DNA from: Burkholderia guangdongensis
GTDB taxonomy: Bacteria; Pseudomonadota; Gammaproteobacteria; Burkholderiales; Burkholderiaceae
Length of the DNA: 64,000 nucleotides
Reading direction: 5' to 3'
Assembly (NCBI RefSeq): GCF_013403875.1
Contig: NZ_JACBNX010000023.1
Span: 124,001 to 188,000 of the forward strand
Of the stretch, positions 24,909-34,498 are shown piece by piece. Made by a program: the position numbers and the translations under genes. A model generated the notes under the pieces. That model did not search any database. It saw only the letters and a list, made by a program, of their open reading frames with translations, and had not been told where the DNA came from. The first letter of the stretch is position 1, and each line of letters starts with the position of its first letter.

Positions 24909-27449
24909 TCAACGGCGCGCGCGGTCGAGCGCGAGCACGGCCCGCACGCGCGTCGACACGCCCTTCAGCAGGTGCGCGTAGCCTTCGACGCCGACCTGCA
25001 GCACCGCCTTCAATCCCTCGAGCGGCGTGTTGCCGCGCTCTTCGACGCGCGCGTCGCGCCAGTGCAGCCATGCGTCCGCGCGGCCGAACGTGCACTGCAC
25101 GAGCTCGCGCTCGGCGTCGAGCGACAGCGCGTCGAAGCGCACGCCGACGTGCGTCGCGCTCACGCGGCACACGCGCACCGGGAAGTGATACGGCCGGTCG
25201 CCACGGTTCATGCACACGGTCAGCGTGTCGCCGATCGCGAGCGCGAGCCCCGGCACCGCGTCGAGCCCGAGCCCGCCCGCCGAGTAGTCGCTCGTGAAAC
25301 ACGCGGCCGTCGTGCCGTCGGCGAGCAGCAGGGTCGCGGGCACACGCATCGCGATCCGGTGCGTGACGCGCACCTGCTTCGCCTCGCGCGCGACCGCGAG
25401 CGCCGCGCCGAGCATCAGCACGTTGTAGAGGGTCCAGCTCATCGTCATCAGAATCGTCGAGGTCTCGTCGGCCTGCTCGACCACGAGCCGCCAGAGGCCC
25501 GCCGCGATCGCGACGAGGTTCAGCGCGAGCAGCACCAGGTACGGGCGCGACGTCATCCAGTCGGTGTAGCCCTCGTCGATCTTGCCGCCCTTGTCGGTCA
25601 CGTTGAACTTGCCGTGCTTCGGGCTGATGAACGCGACGGTCGTCGGCAGCGCGATGTACCACGCGAGCACCGACTCGTACACCTCCGCCCAGAACGAATG
25701 GCGGAAGCGCCCCTGCATCCGCGCGTTCGCGATATTCGCGAGCACCATGTACGGCAGCACGTAGCTCGCGAGCGCGACCGCCGATGCGTTGATGAAATAC
25801 AGGTGGAACAGCAGGTACGCGAGCGGCATCGTCAGGAAGATCAGCCGCGGAATTCCGTAGAAGAAGTGCAGCATCGCGTTGCCGTAGCAGATCCGCTGGA
25901 TCAGCCCGAGCCCGCGTCCGAGGAACGGGTTGTCGATCCGGAAGATCTGCGCCATGCCGCGCGCCCAGCGCGTGCGCTGCTTCACGTGGCCCGCGAGGCT
26001 CTCGGTCGCGAGGCCCGCCGCCTGCACGGTCGGCAGGTATGCGGACGTGTAGCCGCGGCGATGCAGCTTCAGCGCGGTGTGCGCGTCCTCGGTCACGGTC
26101 TCGACCGCCACGCCGCCGATCTCCTCGAGCGGCCCGCGCCGGAGCACCGCGCACGAGCCGCAGAAGAACGTCGCGTTCCACAGGTCGTTGCCGGACTGCA
26201 CGAGCCCGTAGAACAGGTTGCCTTCGTTCGGCACCTCGCGGAACGTGCCGAGGTTGCGCTCGAACGGATCGGGCGAGAAGAAGTGATGCGGCGTCTGCAC
26301 GAGCGCGCATTTCGCGTCGCGCAGGAACTCGCCCATCGTCGTCTGCAGGAACGAGCGCGTCGGCACGTGATCGCAGTCGAAGATCGCGATGTATTCGCCG
26401 TGCGTCTTCGCAAGCGCCGCGTTGATGTTGCCGGCCTTCGCGTGCCGGTTGTCGTCGCGCGTCAGGTAGTCGACGCCCGCTTGCACCGCGAACGCCGCGA
26501 ACTCGGGACGCTTGCCGTCGTCGAGGAGGAACACGCGCATCCTGGCCGCGGGCCAATCCATGCTCTGCGCGGCCAGCACGGTCGGCCTCACGACCGACAG
26601 CGGCTCGTTGTAGGTCGGGACGTACACGTCGACGGTCGGCCACGTATCGGGATCGGCGGGCAGCGGCACGATCGGCCGGTCGAGCGGCCACGCGGTCTGG
26701 ATGAAGCCGAGCACGAGGATCAGCCACGTATACGCTTCCGCCGCGTACAGCATCAGCCCGACGATCGTCTCGATCCCCCCGCGGAAATCGAGCGTCTGCG
26801 TGGTGCGCCACCACACGTAGCGGACCATCGCGAGCAGCGCGAGCGACGCGAGCGCGAGCGTCGGCATGTGGCCGGGCAGCCGGCGGATCGCGAGCGCGAG
26901 CAGCGCGACGATCACGAAAAACGCGAACTGCGCGCCCGGCATCAGCGGCGACATCCCGGCCGCCGCCCACATCACCGCGCCGACCGTCAGCAGCAGCGGC
27001 GCGAGCCAGCGCCGGCGGCCGACGCGGTGCGCGCGCGCGTCGATCCACGCACCCCAGCGCGCCCACGGCAGCGCCGCGAGCGCCGCGCCGATGCGCCGCT
27101 CGAGCGCGTGCAGCGCGCGCAACGGCGGCGCCATGAGTGCGATGAGCGCGGCGAGCCGCGCGAACACGTCGCGCGCCGCGCCGCGCCGCTCGCGCGGCGG
27201 CCGCAGCCACGCGCGCCATAGCCATTCGTTGACGCTGAGCGGCTGCAGCACGCCCCACTCGGCCGCGACGCGCAGCAGCACGACGCGGACTCCGCGCCGC
27301 GCGCGGTCGGGCCGGCCCGGCGCGGGCGGCTGGAAGAACAGCCGCACGATCCAGTCGAGCAGCGTGTGATCGGCCGGCACGCCGAGGCCGAGCGCGAGCC
27401 AGTCACGCACGCGGCGCGACGCTGTGTGGAGCGGGCGCGCGCGCGTCAT
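24909..27449 (-). CDS. bcsA: Cellulose synthase catalytic subunit BcsA (UDP-forming)
   Basis: An 846-residue processive GT2 synthase. Membrane helices flank a cytoplasmic GT domain with VFLLDDGKRPEF, FDCDHVPTR (DxD), VTEDAHTAL (TED) and QRTRWARG (QxxRW). The C-terminal PilZ domain shows the c-di-GMP signature RVTHR plus DYSAGG. It polymerises glucose from UDP-glucose and extrudes it with BcsB. The start overlaps the bcsQ stop (ATGA). A basic N-terminal region of about 140 residues with extra hydrophobic segments precedes the core, as in E. coli. Confidence 0.97.
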   Translation of the reverse strand: MTRARPLHTASRRVRDWLALGLGVPADHTLLDWIVRLFFQPPAPGRPDRARRGVRVVLLRVAAEWGVLQPLSVNEWLWRAWLRPPRERRGAARDVFARLAALIALMAPPLRALHALERRIGAALAALPWARWGAWIDARAHRVGRRRWLAPLLLTVGAVMWAAAGMSPLMPGAQFAFFVIVALLALAIRRLPGHMPTLALASLALLAMVRYVWWRTTQTLDFRGGIETIVGLMLYAAEAYTWLILVLGFIQTAWPLDRPIVPLPADPDTWPTVDVYVPTYNEPLSVVRPTVLAAQSMDWPAARMRVFLLDDGKRPEFAAFAVQAGVDYLTRDDNRHAKAGNINAALAKTHGEYIAIFDCDHVPTRSFLQTTMGEFLRDAKCALVQTPHHFFSPDPFERNLGTFREVPNEGNLFYGLVQSGNDLWNATFFCGSCAVLRRGPLEEIGGVAVETVTEDAHTALKLHRRGYTSAYLPTVQAAGLATESLAGHVKQRTRWARGMAQIFRIDNPFLGRGLGLIQRICYGNAMLHFFYGIPRLIFLTMPLAYLLFHLYFINASAVALASYVLPYMVLANIANARMQGRFRHSFWAEVYESVLAWYIALPTTVAFISPKHGKFNVTDKGGKIDEGYTDWMTSRPYLVLLALNLVAIAAGLWRLVVEQADETSTILMTMSWTLYNVLMLGAALAVAREAKQVRVTHRIAMRVPATLLLADGTTAACFTSDYSAGGLGLDAVPGLALAIGDTLTVCMNRGDRPYHFPVRVCRVSATHVGVRFDALSLDAERELVQCTFGRADAWLHWRDARVEERGNTPLEGLKAVLQVGVEGYAHLLKGVSTRVRAVLALDRARR

Positions 27450-28273
27450 CTGCCGTCTCCGGCGCGCGGGCCGAGCCACGCATCGAGCCAGTTCGCGACG
27501 CCGTGCAGATCGTGCGATGCCTGCGAATGCGGAACGTCGTCGAAGATCCAGCCGCCGCGCGCGAACGACTCCGGCACGGCCGCGTCGTGATGCACGCGCA
27601 CGTCGAGAATCGCGGACGGGCCGGCCGCCGCGCGCAGCATCGCGATCGCGTCGCGCTGCATGTCGCGCGCCGGGTTCAGCCGGTTCACGACGATCCGCAG
27701 TTCGACACCGGCCGCGCGCAGCGCGTCGATGCGCGCGGCGATCGTCACGCACGCGGCCGGGTCCGGCGGCGCGACGCACAGCACGAGGTCCGCGCAGCGG
27801 ATCGCGTGCTCCGCGTGCTGCGACGGATAGCGGGCCGCGTCGATCAGCGCGACGCCGTGCGCGACGGCGTTGCGCTCGTTGTTATCGTCGGTGTTTTCAT
27901 CGTCGTCGGCGTTCTCACCGCCCGGCAGCGCGATCTCGCCGAGCGCGCGCGCGAGCCACCGCAGGTCGGCCGCGAGGCGCGCCTCGCACGTCGCGACACC
28001 CGCCGCGTCGACCTGCCCGTACGGGACGAACAGCACGCCGTCGGCGCTGCGCCACGTGTGCGCGTGCCACGGCTCCCCGCCGCCGGCAAGCGCGGCCGCG
28101 AGGCCGGATGCGGCCAGCGTGTCGAGCCCGAGATGCGCGCCGAGCAGGTTCTGCGGATCGAAGTCGACCGCGACGACCGCGCGGCCGCGACGCGCGAGCA
28201 GCACCGCGAGCGCCGCGCACAGCGTCGTGCGGCCCGCGCCGCCGGTCGTCGACACGATCGCGACGGTCTTCAT
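27446..28273 (-). CDS. bcsQ: BcsQ, MinD/ParA-like ATPase of cellulose synthesis
   Basis: A 275-residue SIMIBI ATPase. The N-terminus MKTVAIVSTTGGAGRTTL is a deviant Walker A: the leading lysine is a threonine and the P-loop lysine is arginine. E. coli BcsQ is also non-canonical here. VVAVDFDPQN is the switch region. An acidic insert (ADDDENTDDNNE) lies mid-protein. BcsQ localises and assembles the synthase at the pole or membrane. It is coupled to bcsF upstream and bcsA downstream by 4-base overlaps. Confidence 0.88.
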   Translation of the reverse strand: MKTVAIVSTTGGAGRTTLCAALAVLLARRGRAVVAVDFDPQNLLGAHLGLDTLAASGLAAALAGGGEPWHAHTWRSADGVLFVPYGQVDAAGVATCEARLAADLRWLARALGEIALPGGENADDDENTDDNNERNAVAHGVALIDAARYPSQHAEHAIRCADLVLCVAPPDPAACVTIAARIDALRAAGVELRIVVNRLNPARDMQRDAIAMLRAAAGPSAILDVRVHHDAAVPESFARGGWIFDDVPHSQASHDLHGVANWLDAWLGPRAGDGR

Positions 28274-28482
28274 CGCGTGCCCTCCGGATCGGTCTCGCCC
28301 GCGCCGGGCAGCAGGCGCCCGCGCAGCGCGACGGGCACGAGCTCGCACGGCACCGCGTCGTGGCGGTCGAAGCGGCGCGGCGCATGGAAGCCCCGGCCGA
28401 GCCCCAGATGCTGGATCACGATCCAGACCGGCACCGCGATCGCGATGCCGACGACGAATCCGATGAAGACGATCTCGATCAT
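28270..28482 (-). CDS. bcsF: BcsF-like single-pass membrane protein
   Basis: A 70-residue protein with one N-terminal hydrophobic helix (IEIVFIGFVVGIAIAVPVWIVI) and a basic cytoplasmic tail. Size, topology and position between bcsE and bcsQ match BcsF, which in E. coli anchors BcsE at the membrane. Sequence identity to E. coli BcsF is low by eye, so the call rests mainly on context. Start and stop both overlap neighbours by 4 bases. Confidence 0.7.
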   Translation of the reverse strand: MIEIVFIGFVVGIAIAVPVWIVIQHLGLGRGFHAPRRFDRHDAVPCELVPVALRGRLLPGAGETDPEGTR

Positions 28483-30572
28483 TTGGCCTCCGGCGTGCGC
28501 AGCGGCATCGCGCTGCGGGTCGCGGCGCGCGGCCGCGACGTGGCGGGCGAGTCGTCGCGGGTCTCCGATGCGGCGGACGGCGGCGCGGCGAGCGGCGCGG
28601 CAGGCGCGCCGGCCACCGACGCCGTGACGGGCGACACACCCGCTGTGCCTGCCGTGCCTGCCGTGCCTGCCAAACCCGTCGTGCCTGCCGTGCCCGTCGT
28701 GCCTGCCGTGCCCGCCGCACCTCTTGCGACCGGCGGATGCATCGCCGCGAACAGATCGCTGTAATCGGGCTGCGGCGCGCGCCGGTTCTCCATCTTCAGC
28801 GCGTCGAGCTCCGCGTCGATGCCGCCGTGCCCGAGGTGCACGATCCGGTCCGACAGCCGCTCGACCGGCACGTCGAACACGTGCGACAGCGCGCCGTCCG
28901 CATCGGCCGGCTCGCACGCGAACAGGAACACGTACAGATGCTCGGCGTCGGCGGTCACGACGTCGCCCGCGCGGCGTGGCACGCAGTGCCGGAGCGCGTC
29001 CACGTGCGCGACGCCCGGCAGCAGCGTCATCTTCACGAGCGTATGCGGCAGCGCGAGCACCGCGCCACGGTCGAGCACCGCGCGAATACGCAGGCAGAAC
29101 GCGCCGACCGGCAGATAGCCGACCACCGCGTCGCCGAGCGCGGCCGCGAGCGCCGCGTGATAGTCGGCCACGAGCGGGCGCGCATGAAGCTGCCCGTGCA
29201 GCGCGCGCACCGCGCCCAGCAGCCGCGACGCCGGCAGATCGCGGCCGACGACGCGGTTCGCGCCGAGGCTCAGCACGAGCATCTCGAACTGCTGGCGCAG
29301 CACGTCGCCGCGCTCGACGACCGCGATCTTCAGCGCGCCGCCGCAGCGCCGCCGCAGCGTGTGCACGTCCGCACACAGCGCCTCGAGCTGCGCGTGCGAG
29401 CGGAACGCGAGCACGGCGGTCGCCGCGCGCGCGTGCGCGCAGGCCGCGACGACGGCCGCGTTGTCGTCGACGATCTCCCAGTCGGCCGGCACCCAGCCGT
29501 CGCGTTCGACGACCGCGCGGCTCACGACGACACGCATCTCGTCGCTCGCGAGCTTCATCTGTCGCTCGGGCGCGACCGCCTCGGCGTCGACGGCGGCCGA
29601 CAGCCGGCCGCTCGACGCGAAGCGCAGCGCTCGCGTCTCGCCGGCCGCGAGTGTGTCGGCCGCGCGCCAGAAATCGACGACCCACAGCAGCTCGCCGTGC
29701 GTGCGCTGCAGTTGCGCGACGCCCGCGCACACACTGTGCAAGCCGCTGCGCTTCGTGCGGCGTGCGTCGCGCACGAGCGGCGCGTCGTCGGTGTCCGCGT
29801 CGACCGACGCCGCATCGCGCTCGACCGCGTCCGGGTTCATCAGCAGCACGACCGCGATCCGGTGTGCGCGGCACCAGTCCGCGAGCGCGCGGCCCTCGTC
29901 GACGAGTGTGGCCGGATCGTCCCAGTCGAACCAGCGCTCGGCGCCCTCGACGAAATACAGCGCACGCGCACGAAAGCCGTAGCGCTTGAGCGCGCGCAGC
30001 CCGCCCGCGAGGCGCGCGAACGGGCCCGCGCGGCGCGGCGGGACGGACGGGGTGGACGCAGTGGTCGCTGTAGACGCGGTGGACGCGGTGGACGCGGTGG
30101 ACGCGGTGGACGCAGTGGTCGCTGTAGACGCGGTGGACGCGGTGGACGCGGTGGACGCAGCGTCGGGTTGCGTGGCGGCGGCCGGCACCGGCATCGCAAG
30201 CACGTTCAGGTTGCGCGGCCAGCCGGGTGCGACCGCGGCGCCGCCGAAGCCACGATCGCGTAGCTCGGCCGCGACGCGCGTGTCGTCGCGCGCGAGCACG
30301 AGCGTCACGTCGCGCGTGCGCGCCTGCCGCGCGCTTTCCCAGACGAGCGCGTCGCACGCGTCGGTGCGCGCGGCCGCGTAGACGGCATAGAGCCCGCCCG
30401 GCTCGAGCGCCGTCCATTCGTCGGGCAGCCCGTCGATCGCGAGCCGGCTGACGACCGTCTGGCGCCCGTCGAGCGGCCAGACCCGCAGCCGCGCGCGCAG
30501 CCGGCCGATCAGGCCGGCGATGCCGAGCGCGGGACGAGTGGCTTCGAGATCGGTGTTCACGCTTGGCTCCAT
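28479..30572 (-). CDS. bcsE: BcsE, c-di-GMP-binding cellulose synthesis regulator
   Basis: A 697-residue cytoplasmic protein. The N-terminal part is a degenerate RecA/NTPase-like module (GLPDEWTALEPGGLYAVYAA), followed by receiver-like and GIL (degenerate GGDEF I-site-like) domains. SLGANRVVGRDLPASRLL and GYLPVGAFCLRIRAVLDRG fit the GIL region. E. coli BcsE binds c-di-GMP and boosts synthesis. Two low-complexity inserts are present: an Ala-Ser-Thr repeat at about residues 135-170 and a Gly-Thr-Ala repeat near the C-terminus. Its start shares one base with the bcsC stop (TGATG). Confidence 0.85.
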   Translation of the reverse strand: MEPSVNTDLEATRPALGIAGLIGRLRARLRVWPLDGRQTVVSRLAIDGLPDEWTALEPGGLYAVYAAARTDACDALVWESARQARTRDVTLVLARDDTRVAAELRDRGFGGAAVAPGWPRNLNVLAMPVPAAATQPDAASTASTASTASTATTASTASTASTASTASTATTASTPSVPPRRAGPFARLAGGLRALKRYGFRARALYFVEGAERWFDWDDPATLVDEGRALADWCRAHRIAVVLLMNPDAVERDAASVDADTDDAPLVRDARRTKRSGLHSVCAGVAQLQRTHGELLWVVDFWRAADTLAAGETRALRFASSGRLSAAVDAEAVAPERQMKLASDEMRVVVSRAVVERDGWVPADWEIVDDNAAVVAACAHARAATAVLAFRSHAQLEALCADVHTLRRRCGGALKIAVVERGDVLRQQFEMLVLSLGANRVVGRDLPASRLLGAVRALHGQLHARPLVADYHAALAAALGDAVVGYLPVGAFCLRIRAVLDRGAVLALPHTLVKMTLLPGVAHVDALRHCVPRRAGDVVTADAEHLYVFLFACEPADADGALSHVFDVPVERLSDRIVHLGHGGIDAELDALKMENRRAPQPDYSDLFAAMHPPVARGAAGTAGTTGTAGTTGLAGTAGTAGTAGVSPVTASVAGAPAAPLAAPPSAASETRDDSPATSRPRAATRSAMPLRTPEAK
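28627..28728. repeat. In-frame 9-base repeats in bcsE 3' part
   Basis: GTGCCTGCC-type 9-mers repeated about ten times encode (GTA/GTT)-rich residues in the BcsE tail. Period is a multiple of three, so copy changes would keep the frame. Confidence 0.75.
30050..30165. repeat. In-frame 9-base repeats in bcsE 5' part
   Basis: GACGCGGTG units alternate with GTCGCTGTA in a higher-order pattern (the block containing GTGGTCGCTGTAGACGCG occurs twice). The protein reads STASTATTAST-like. Confidence 0.8.
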
Positions 30573-33500
30573 CAATAACTCGAATAGAGACGCACCGGTT
30601 GCGGGGACAAGCCGCCGCGCCTGTCGCGCGCGTCGAACGCATAGCGCAGATACAGCAGCGCGGAGCTCGGCGCGTAGTCGTGCGAGCGGTCGATGCTGAG
30701 CTGCGCGCCGATGCTCAGATGCGCGTCGACGCGATACTCGACGGCCCCGTTCACGCCGTACCAGAACGCGACGCCGTTCGTCGAGCTGCCGCCGTACACG
30801 CGCCCCGCGAGCGCCTGCGCGGACTGCAGCCCGGCGACGTTCGGCAGCCCGACGGGGAAGTACGGCGAATTCTTCTCGTAGCTGTTCGAGATGCCGCCCG
30901 TCACGGTCAGATCCCACGCGAGCGCGTCGCGATGGCCGGCCCACTCGATCGGCACGCCGAGCGACAGATAGCGCTGCGGGCTGTAGTAGCCGCCCTGCCC
31001 GTACGTGTAGAAGCGCAGATTCTGCGCGTAGTGCCACGCGCTGCCGACGAGCCCGGTGCTGATCCGCATGTTCGCGGTGCGGTACACGGGCGCCATGAAG
31101 CCGGTGCGCAGCGTCACCGCCGCGTTGCGCTCGACGTTGCGGCCGGTCAGCACGCCCGCGCCGAGATCGGCGAACAGGTTCACCGGGCCGATGTCGGCAC
31201 CCGCGTGCAGATCGATACCGTCGCGGCGCACGCCGCCCCAGACCGCGCCGGTCCACGGATCGCGCAGCCCCGCGTACGACAGTTCGCTGCTCGTCTCCGG
31301 CCGGCGCGACGCGTCGACCGACAGGCTCGCCGGCCCCGCGTCGAACTGGTAGCGCACGCCGCCGACCAGGTAATGGACCGGGAAACCGAGCGGCGACGTG
31401 CCGACGTCGACGCGCCACGCGTCCGACCGGTAGCCGGCGCCGAGCCCGACGCCCGTCGCCGACTCGTGCAGCGAGCCCGGTGGCGACGCGCTCGGCGACA
31501 CGAGCGCCGGATACGTCGCGAACGTGTTCAGCGCGTACGCGGCCGGATTGCGGGTATCGACGGTGCCCGCGTCGAGATGCACCGCGTCGAGATGCAGGAA
31601 CAGATGGCCGTCGTAGCGGTACGGCACCTGCACGTAGACCGGCACCTGCTGCGCGCGGTACGCGGAAATGCCCTGGTCGCCGGACTTGTACGCGGGCAGC
31701 CAGCCGGTCTCGATCTCCGGGTCGCGGCGCTGCTCGAGATCCGCGAGCGCGGCCTGCGCGGGCGTGCGGCCGTCGCGGTTCACGTCGGGCGGCGCCGCGC
31801 GCTCCTGCACGAGCGATGCGCGGTACAGCGCGGCCGCGTCGGCGTAGCGGCCCTGCGTCTGCGCGACGCGGCCCGCGGCGACCGTCACGTCCGCGCGCGC
31901 CGGATACGCGGCGCGCAGCGCATCGGTGATCCGCGCGGCGTCGTCGGCATCGCGCAAGGCGGTGAGCCGCCGGACCGCCGACAGCCGCGTGTCGACGTCG
32001 TCGGCCGGCGCATGGTCGAGCACCGCGTGCACCTCGGCGCGCGCGCCCGCGCGATCGCCGCTGTCTTCGAGGATCCGCGCGAGCGCGAGCCGCGCGGCGG
32101 GATCGTCCGGCGTGCGCGCGAGCACCGGCGCGAGCGCCGCGCGCGCGGCCGCGTAGCGACCCTGCGCGCGCTCGAGCTCCGCGACTTCGAGCGCGTAGCG
32201 CGGGTCCGCGCGGCCAGCGGCGCTCACGCGATCGAGCCGCTTGCGCGCGAGCGCGTCATCGCCGTGCGCAAGCGCATCGTCGGTCTCGCGCAGCGCGAGC
32301 CGCAGCGACTGATCCTCCAGTCGCGCGGTCTGCGCGGCGGTCAGGTTCGGCGTGCCGCGCAGCGCATCGAGCCACGCGGCCCATTCGTCGTCCCGCCCCG
32401 CGCTGCCGAGCAGATCGCCATAACGTAGTTGCGCATCACGCAGTTGCACGTCCCGCAGTTGCGCATCCGGTAGTTGCGCGTCCGGCAGTTGCGCGTCCGC
32501 ATCGGCCTGGCGCGGATGCGCATCGATCCAGCGCTTCAGCGGTGCGAGGCCGCGCGGCGCATCGCCCGCGTCGATCCATTGCGCGCCGGCCGCCGCGAGC
32601 ATGTCGGGATCGTCCGGTGCCGCCGTCAGCGCGCGCGTCAGCGCCGCGTCGGCCGCCGCGCGATCGCCGCTCGCGAACGCGCGACGCGCATCGGCGAGCG
32701 CTTGCTCCGCGTCGAGCCGGTGCGCGAGCGCACGCATCCCGTCGCTGCGCTGCGCGTCGGCAACCGGCGCGAGCGCGGCCTGCGCACCCTCGACGTCGTC
32801 GAGTGAATTGCGATACAGCGCGCTCGCGTAGTGCATGTCGGGCGTGTCGGTGCGCGCGAGCCCCTCGTCCATCACAGCGCGGCCGAGCTGCGGCAGCCCC
32901 ATGTCGCGGTAGAGCCTCGCGAGCGCGAAACGCGTCCACGGTGCGTCAGGCGCCGCGCGCAGCGCCGCTTCGTAGCGCTCGGCGGCCGGCCCGCGCTCGC
33001 CTTTGTCCGCGAGCGCCTGTGCCTCTTTCGTCAGGCGGTCCGCACGCAGGCCTTCGAGCGCGCGCCGGTCGTCCTGACCCGTCGCGCGGCGCTGCAGCGC
33101 GTCCAGCAACGGCCCGATTTGATCCGCGCGGCCAGTGTTTTCGTAGAGGATCGTTTCATCGCGCACGGCCGACACGTTCGGCGTGCGTGCGGCCAGCAGT
33201 CCGCGCAGCAGCGGCTCCGCGCCCGCCCAGTCGTGCTGGGCGAGCAGCGCGTCCGCGAGCAGCAGCTTTGCGTCGGCGCTCTCCGGCTGCATCGCGAGTG
33301 CCGCGCGCGCGGCGCGCTCGGCGTCCCGCGGCCGCCCCGCCGATGCAGCCGCGCGGCCCTGCGCGAGCGTTCCCCAGAACTGCGCGGTTCGCGCGAGGCT
33401 GTCCCATTTCCCGCGCTGATCCGGCGCGAGCGCCGCCGCGCGCGCGAACAACGCGCGCGCTTCGTCGTGCCGCCCTTCGCGCAACCGCACGAGCCCGAGC

Positions 33501-34498
33501 GCGCCGATCGCGTCGACATCGTTTGCGCGCGCGAGCGCGGCTTGCTCGAGCAGCGGGCCGGCCGCCGCGAGATCGCCGCGCTCGAGCGCCTTCAGCCCGC
33601 GCTGCTCGGCGACATAGCCCGGATCGCGCGCGGCGCGCATTTGCGCGTCGCGCCGCTGCTCCATCGCCGCGATCCTGTCGTGGAACTCGCTGTCGTCGGG
33701 CACGCGCGCCAGATACGCGCGCATCGCATCGAGGTACGCGGGGTCCGTGCCCGCCGCCTGCAGCACGCGGCGCCACACCGACATCGCCTCCGCATGATCG
33801 ACGTCGGGCCGCTGCGCGAGCGCCTCGGCGATCCGGTTCGCGTCGCCGCGCGTCGCGTCGCGCTCGTTCAGCAGGCGCGCGAGCGCGAGCGCGGCCACGG
33901 TGTCGGACGGATCGTCGGCGACCGTGCGGCGCAGCGAAGCGATCGCCGGGTCGCGCCCGCCCGCCGCGCCCGACAGGATCTGGTAGTACTCCGCGCCGAG
34001 CGCGCCCGCCGGCGCGCCGTGCGGAAACAGCGTGACGAGCCGCCGCGCGGCCTCGTCGTCGTGGCCGCTGCGCGACAGCAAGCGAATCTGCGCCATCTCC
34101 TGCCGGCCGCTCGTCTCGACCCGGTATTCGTCGTCGGCGCGCAGCGTCGCCGGCGCGTTCGGCGCGACCGCCTTCAGCCGCGCGAGCGCGGTCTGCGCGC
34201 CGGCCGCGTCGCCAAGGCTCAGCAGAATCCGTACCTGCTCGCCGAGCAGCGCCGGATCGCCGGGCGCGATCAGCAGCGCCTTGCGGATCGCGTCGCGCGC
34301 GAGGTCGCCGCGGTGCTTGTCCTGCCACATCCGCGCGGTCGCGAGCAGGCGCCGCGCGTTGGCGACGTCGGGCGTCGCGCCGGACACGCCGGATGCGGGC
34401 ACGGACGCGGTCTGCGCGGCCGGCGCGGTCTGCGCGGCCGCGCAGGCCGACGACGCGAGCCACGCGAGCCCGACGGCGCGCTTCAGCGGGCCGCGCAT
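30572..34498 (-). CDS. bcsC: BcsC, cellulose export outer-membrane porin with TPR domain
   Basis: A 1308-residue secreted protein: signal peptide (residues 1-22), a long periplasmic TPR superhelix (about 40-950) and a C-terminal 16-strand beta-barrel (LHESATGVGLGAGYRSDAWRV through LLYLRYAFDARD). It guides cellulose across the periplasm and outer membrane. The family is usually about 1150-1300 residues. An unusual insert of five DAQL(P/R) pentapeptides sits between TPRs near residue 680. It overlaps the bcsZ end by 16 bases. Confidence 0.93.
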   Translation of the reverse strand: MRGPLKRAVGLAWLASSACAAAQTAPAAQTASVPASGVSGATPDVANARRLLATARMWQDKHRGDLARDAIRKALLIAPGDPALLGEQVRILLSLGDAAGAQTALARLKAVAPNAPATLRADDEYRVETSGRQEMAQIRLLSRSGHDDEAARRLVTLFPHGAPAGALGAEYYQILSGAAGGRDPAIASLRRTVADDPSDTVAALALARLLNERDATRGDANRIAEALAQRPDVDHAEAMSVWRRVLQAAGTDPAYLDAMRAYLARVPDDSEFHDRIAAMEQRRDAQMRAARDPGYVAEQRGLKALERGDLAAAGPLLEQAALARANDVDAIGALGLVRLREGRHDEARALFARAAALAPDQRGKWDSLARTAQFWGTLAQGRAAASAGRPRDAERAARAALAMQPESADAKLLLADALLAQHDWAGAEPLLRGLLAARTPNVSAVRDETILYENTGRADQIGPLLDALQRRATGQDDRRALEGLRADRLTKEAQALADKGERGPAAERYEAALRAAPDAPWTRFALARLYRDMGLPQLGRAVMDEGLARTDTPDMHYASALYRNSLDDVEGAQAALAPVADAQRSDGMRALAHRLDAEQALADARRAFASGDRAAADAALTRALTAAPDDPDMLAAAGAQWIDAGDAPRGLAPLKRWIDAHPRQADADAQLPDAQLPDAQLRDVQLRDAQLRYGDLLGSAGRDDEWAAWLDALRGTPNLTAAQTARLEDQSLRLALRETDDALAHGDDALARKRLDRVSAAGRADPRYALEVAELERAQGRYAAARAALAPVLARTPDDPAARLALARILEDSGDRAGARAEVHAVLDHAPADDVDTRLSAVRRLTALRDADDAARITDALRAAYPARADVTVAAGRVAQTQGRYADAAALYRASLVQERAAPPDVNRDGRTPAQAALADLEQRRDPEIETGWLPAYKSGDQGISAYRAQQVPVYVQVPYRYDGHLFLHLDAVHLDAGTVDTRNPAAYALNTFATYPALVSPSASPPGSLHESATGVGLGAGYRSDAWRVDVGTSPLGFPVHYLVGGVRYQFDAGPASLSVDASRRPETSSELSYAGLRDPWTGAVWGGVRRDGIDLHAGADIGPVNLFADLGAGVLTGRNVERNAAVTLRTGFMAPVYRTANMRISTGLVGSAWHYAQNLRFYTYGQGGYYSPQRYLSLGVPIEWAGHRDALAWDLTVTGGISNSYEKNSPYFPVGLPNVAGLQSAQALAGRVYGGSSTNGVAFWYGVNGAVEYRVDAHLSIGAQLSIDRSHDYAPSSALLYLRYAFDARDRRGGLSPQPVRLYSSY
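32420..32505. repeat. Five 15-base tandem repeats inside bcsC
   Basis: A 15-base unit close to TCCGGCAGTTGCGCG is repeated five times with a few substitutions, encoding DAQL(P/R) or DVQLR. It falls in a linker between TPR motifs. Confidence 0.85.
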
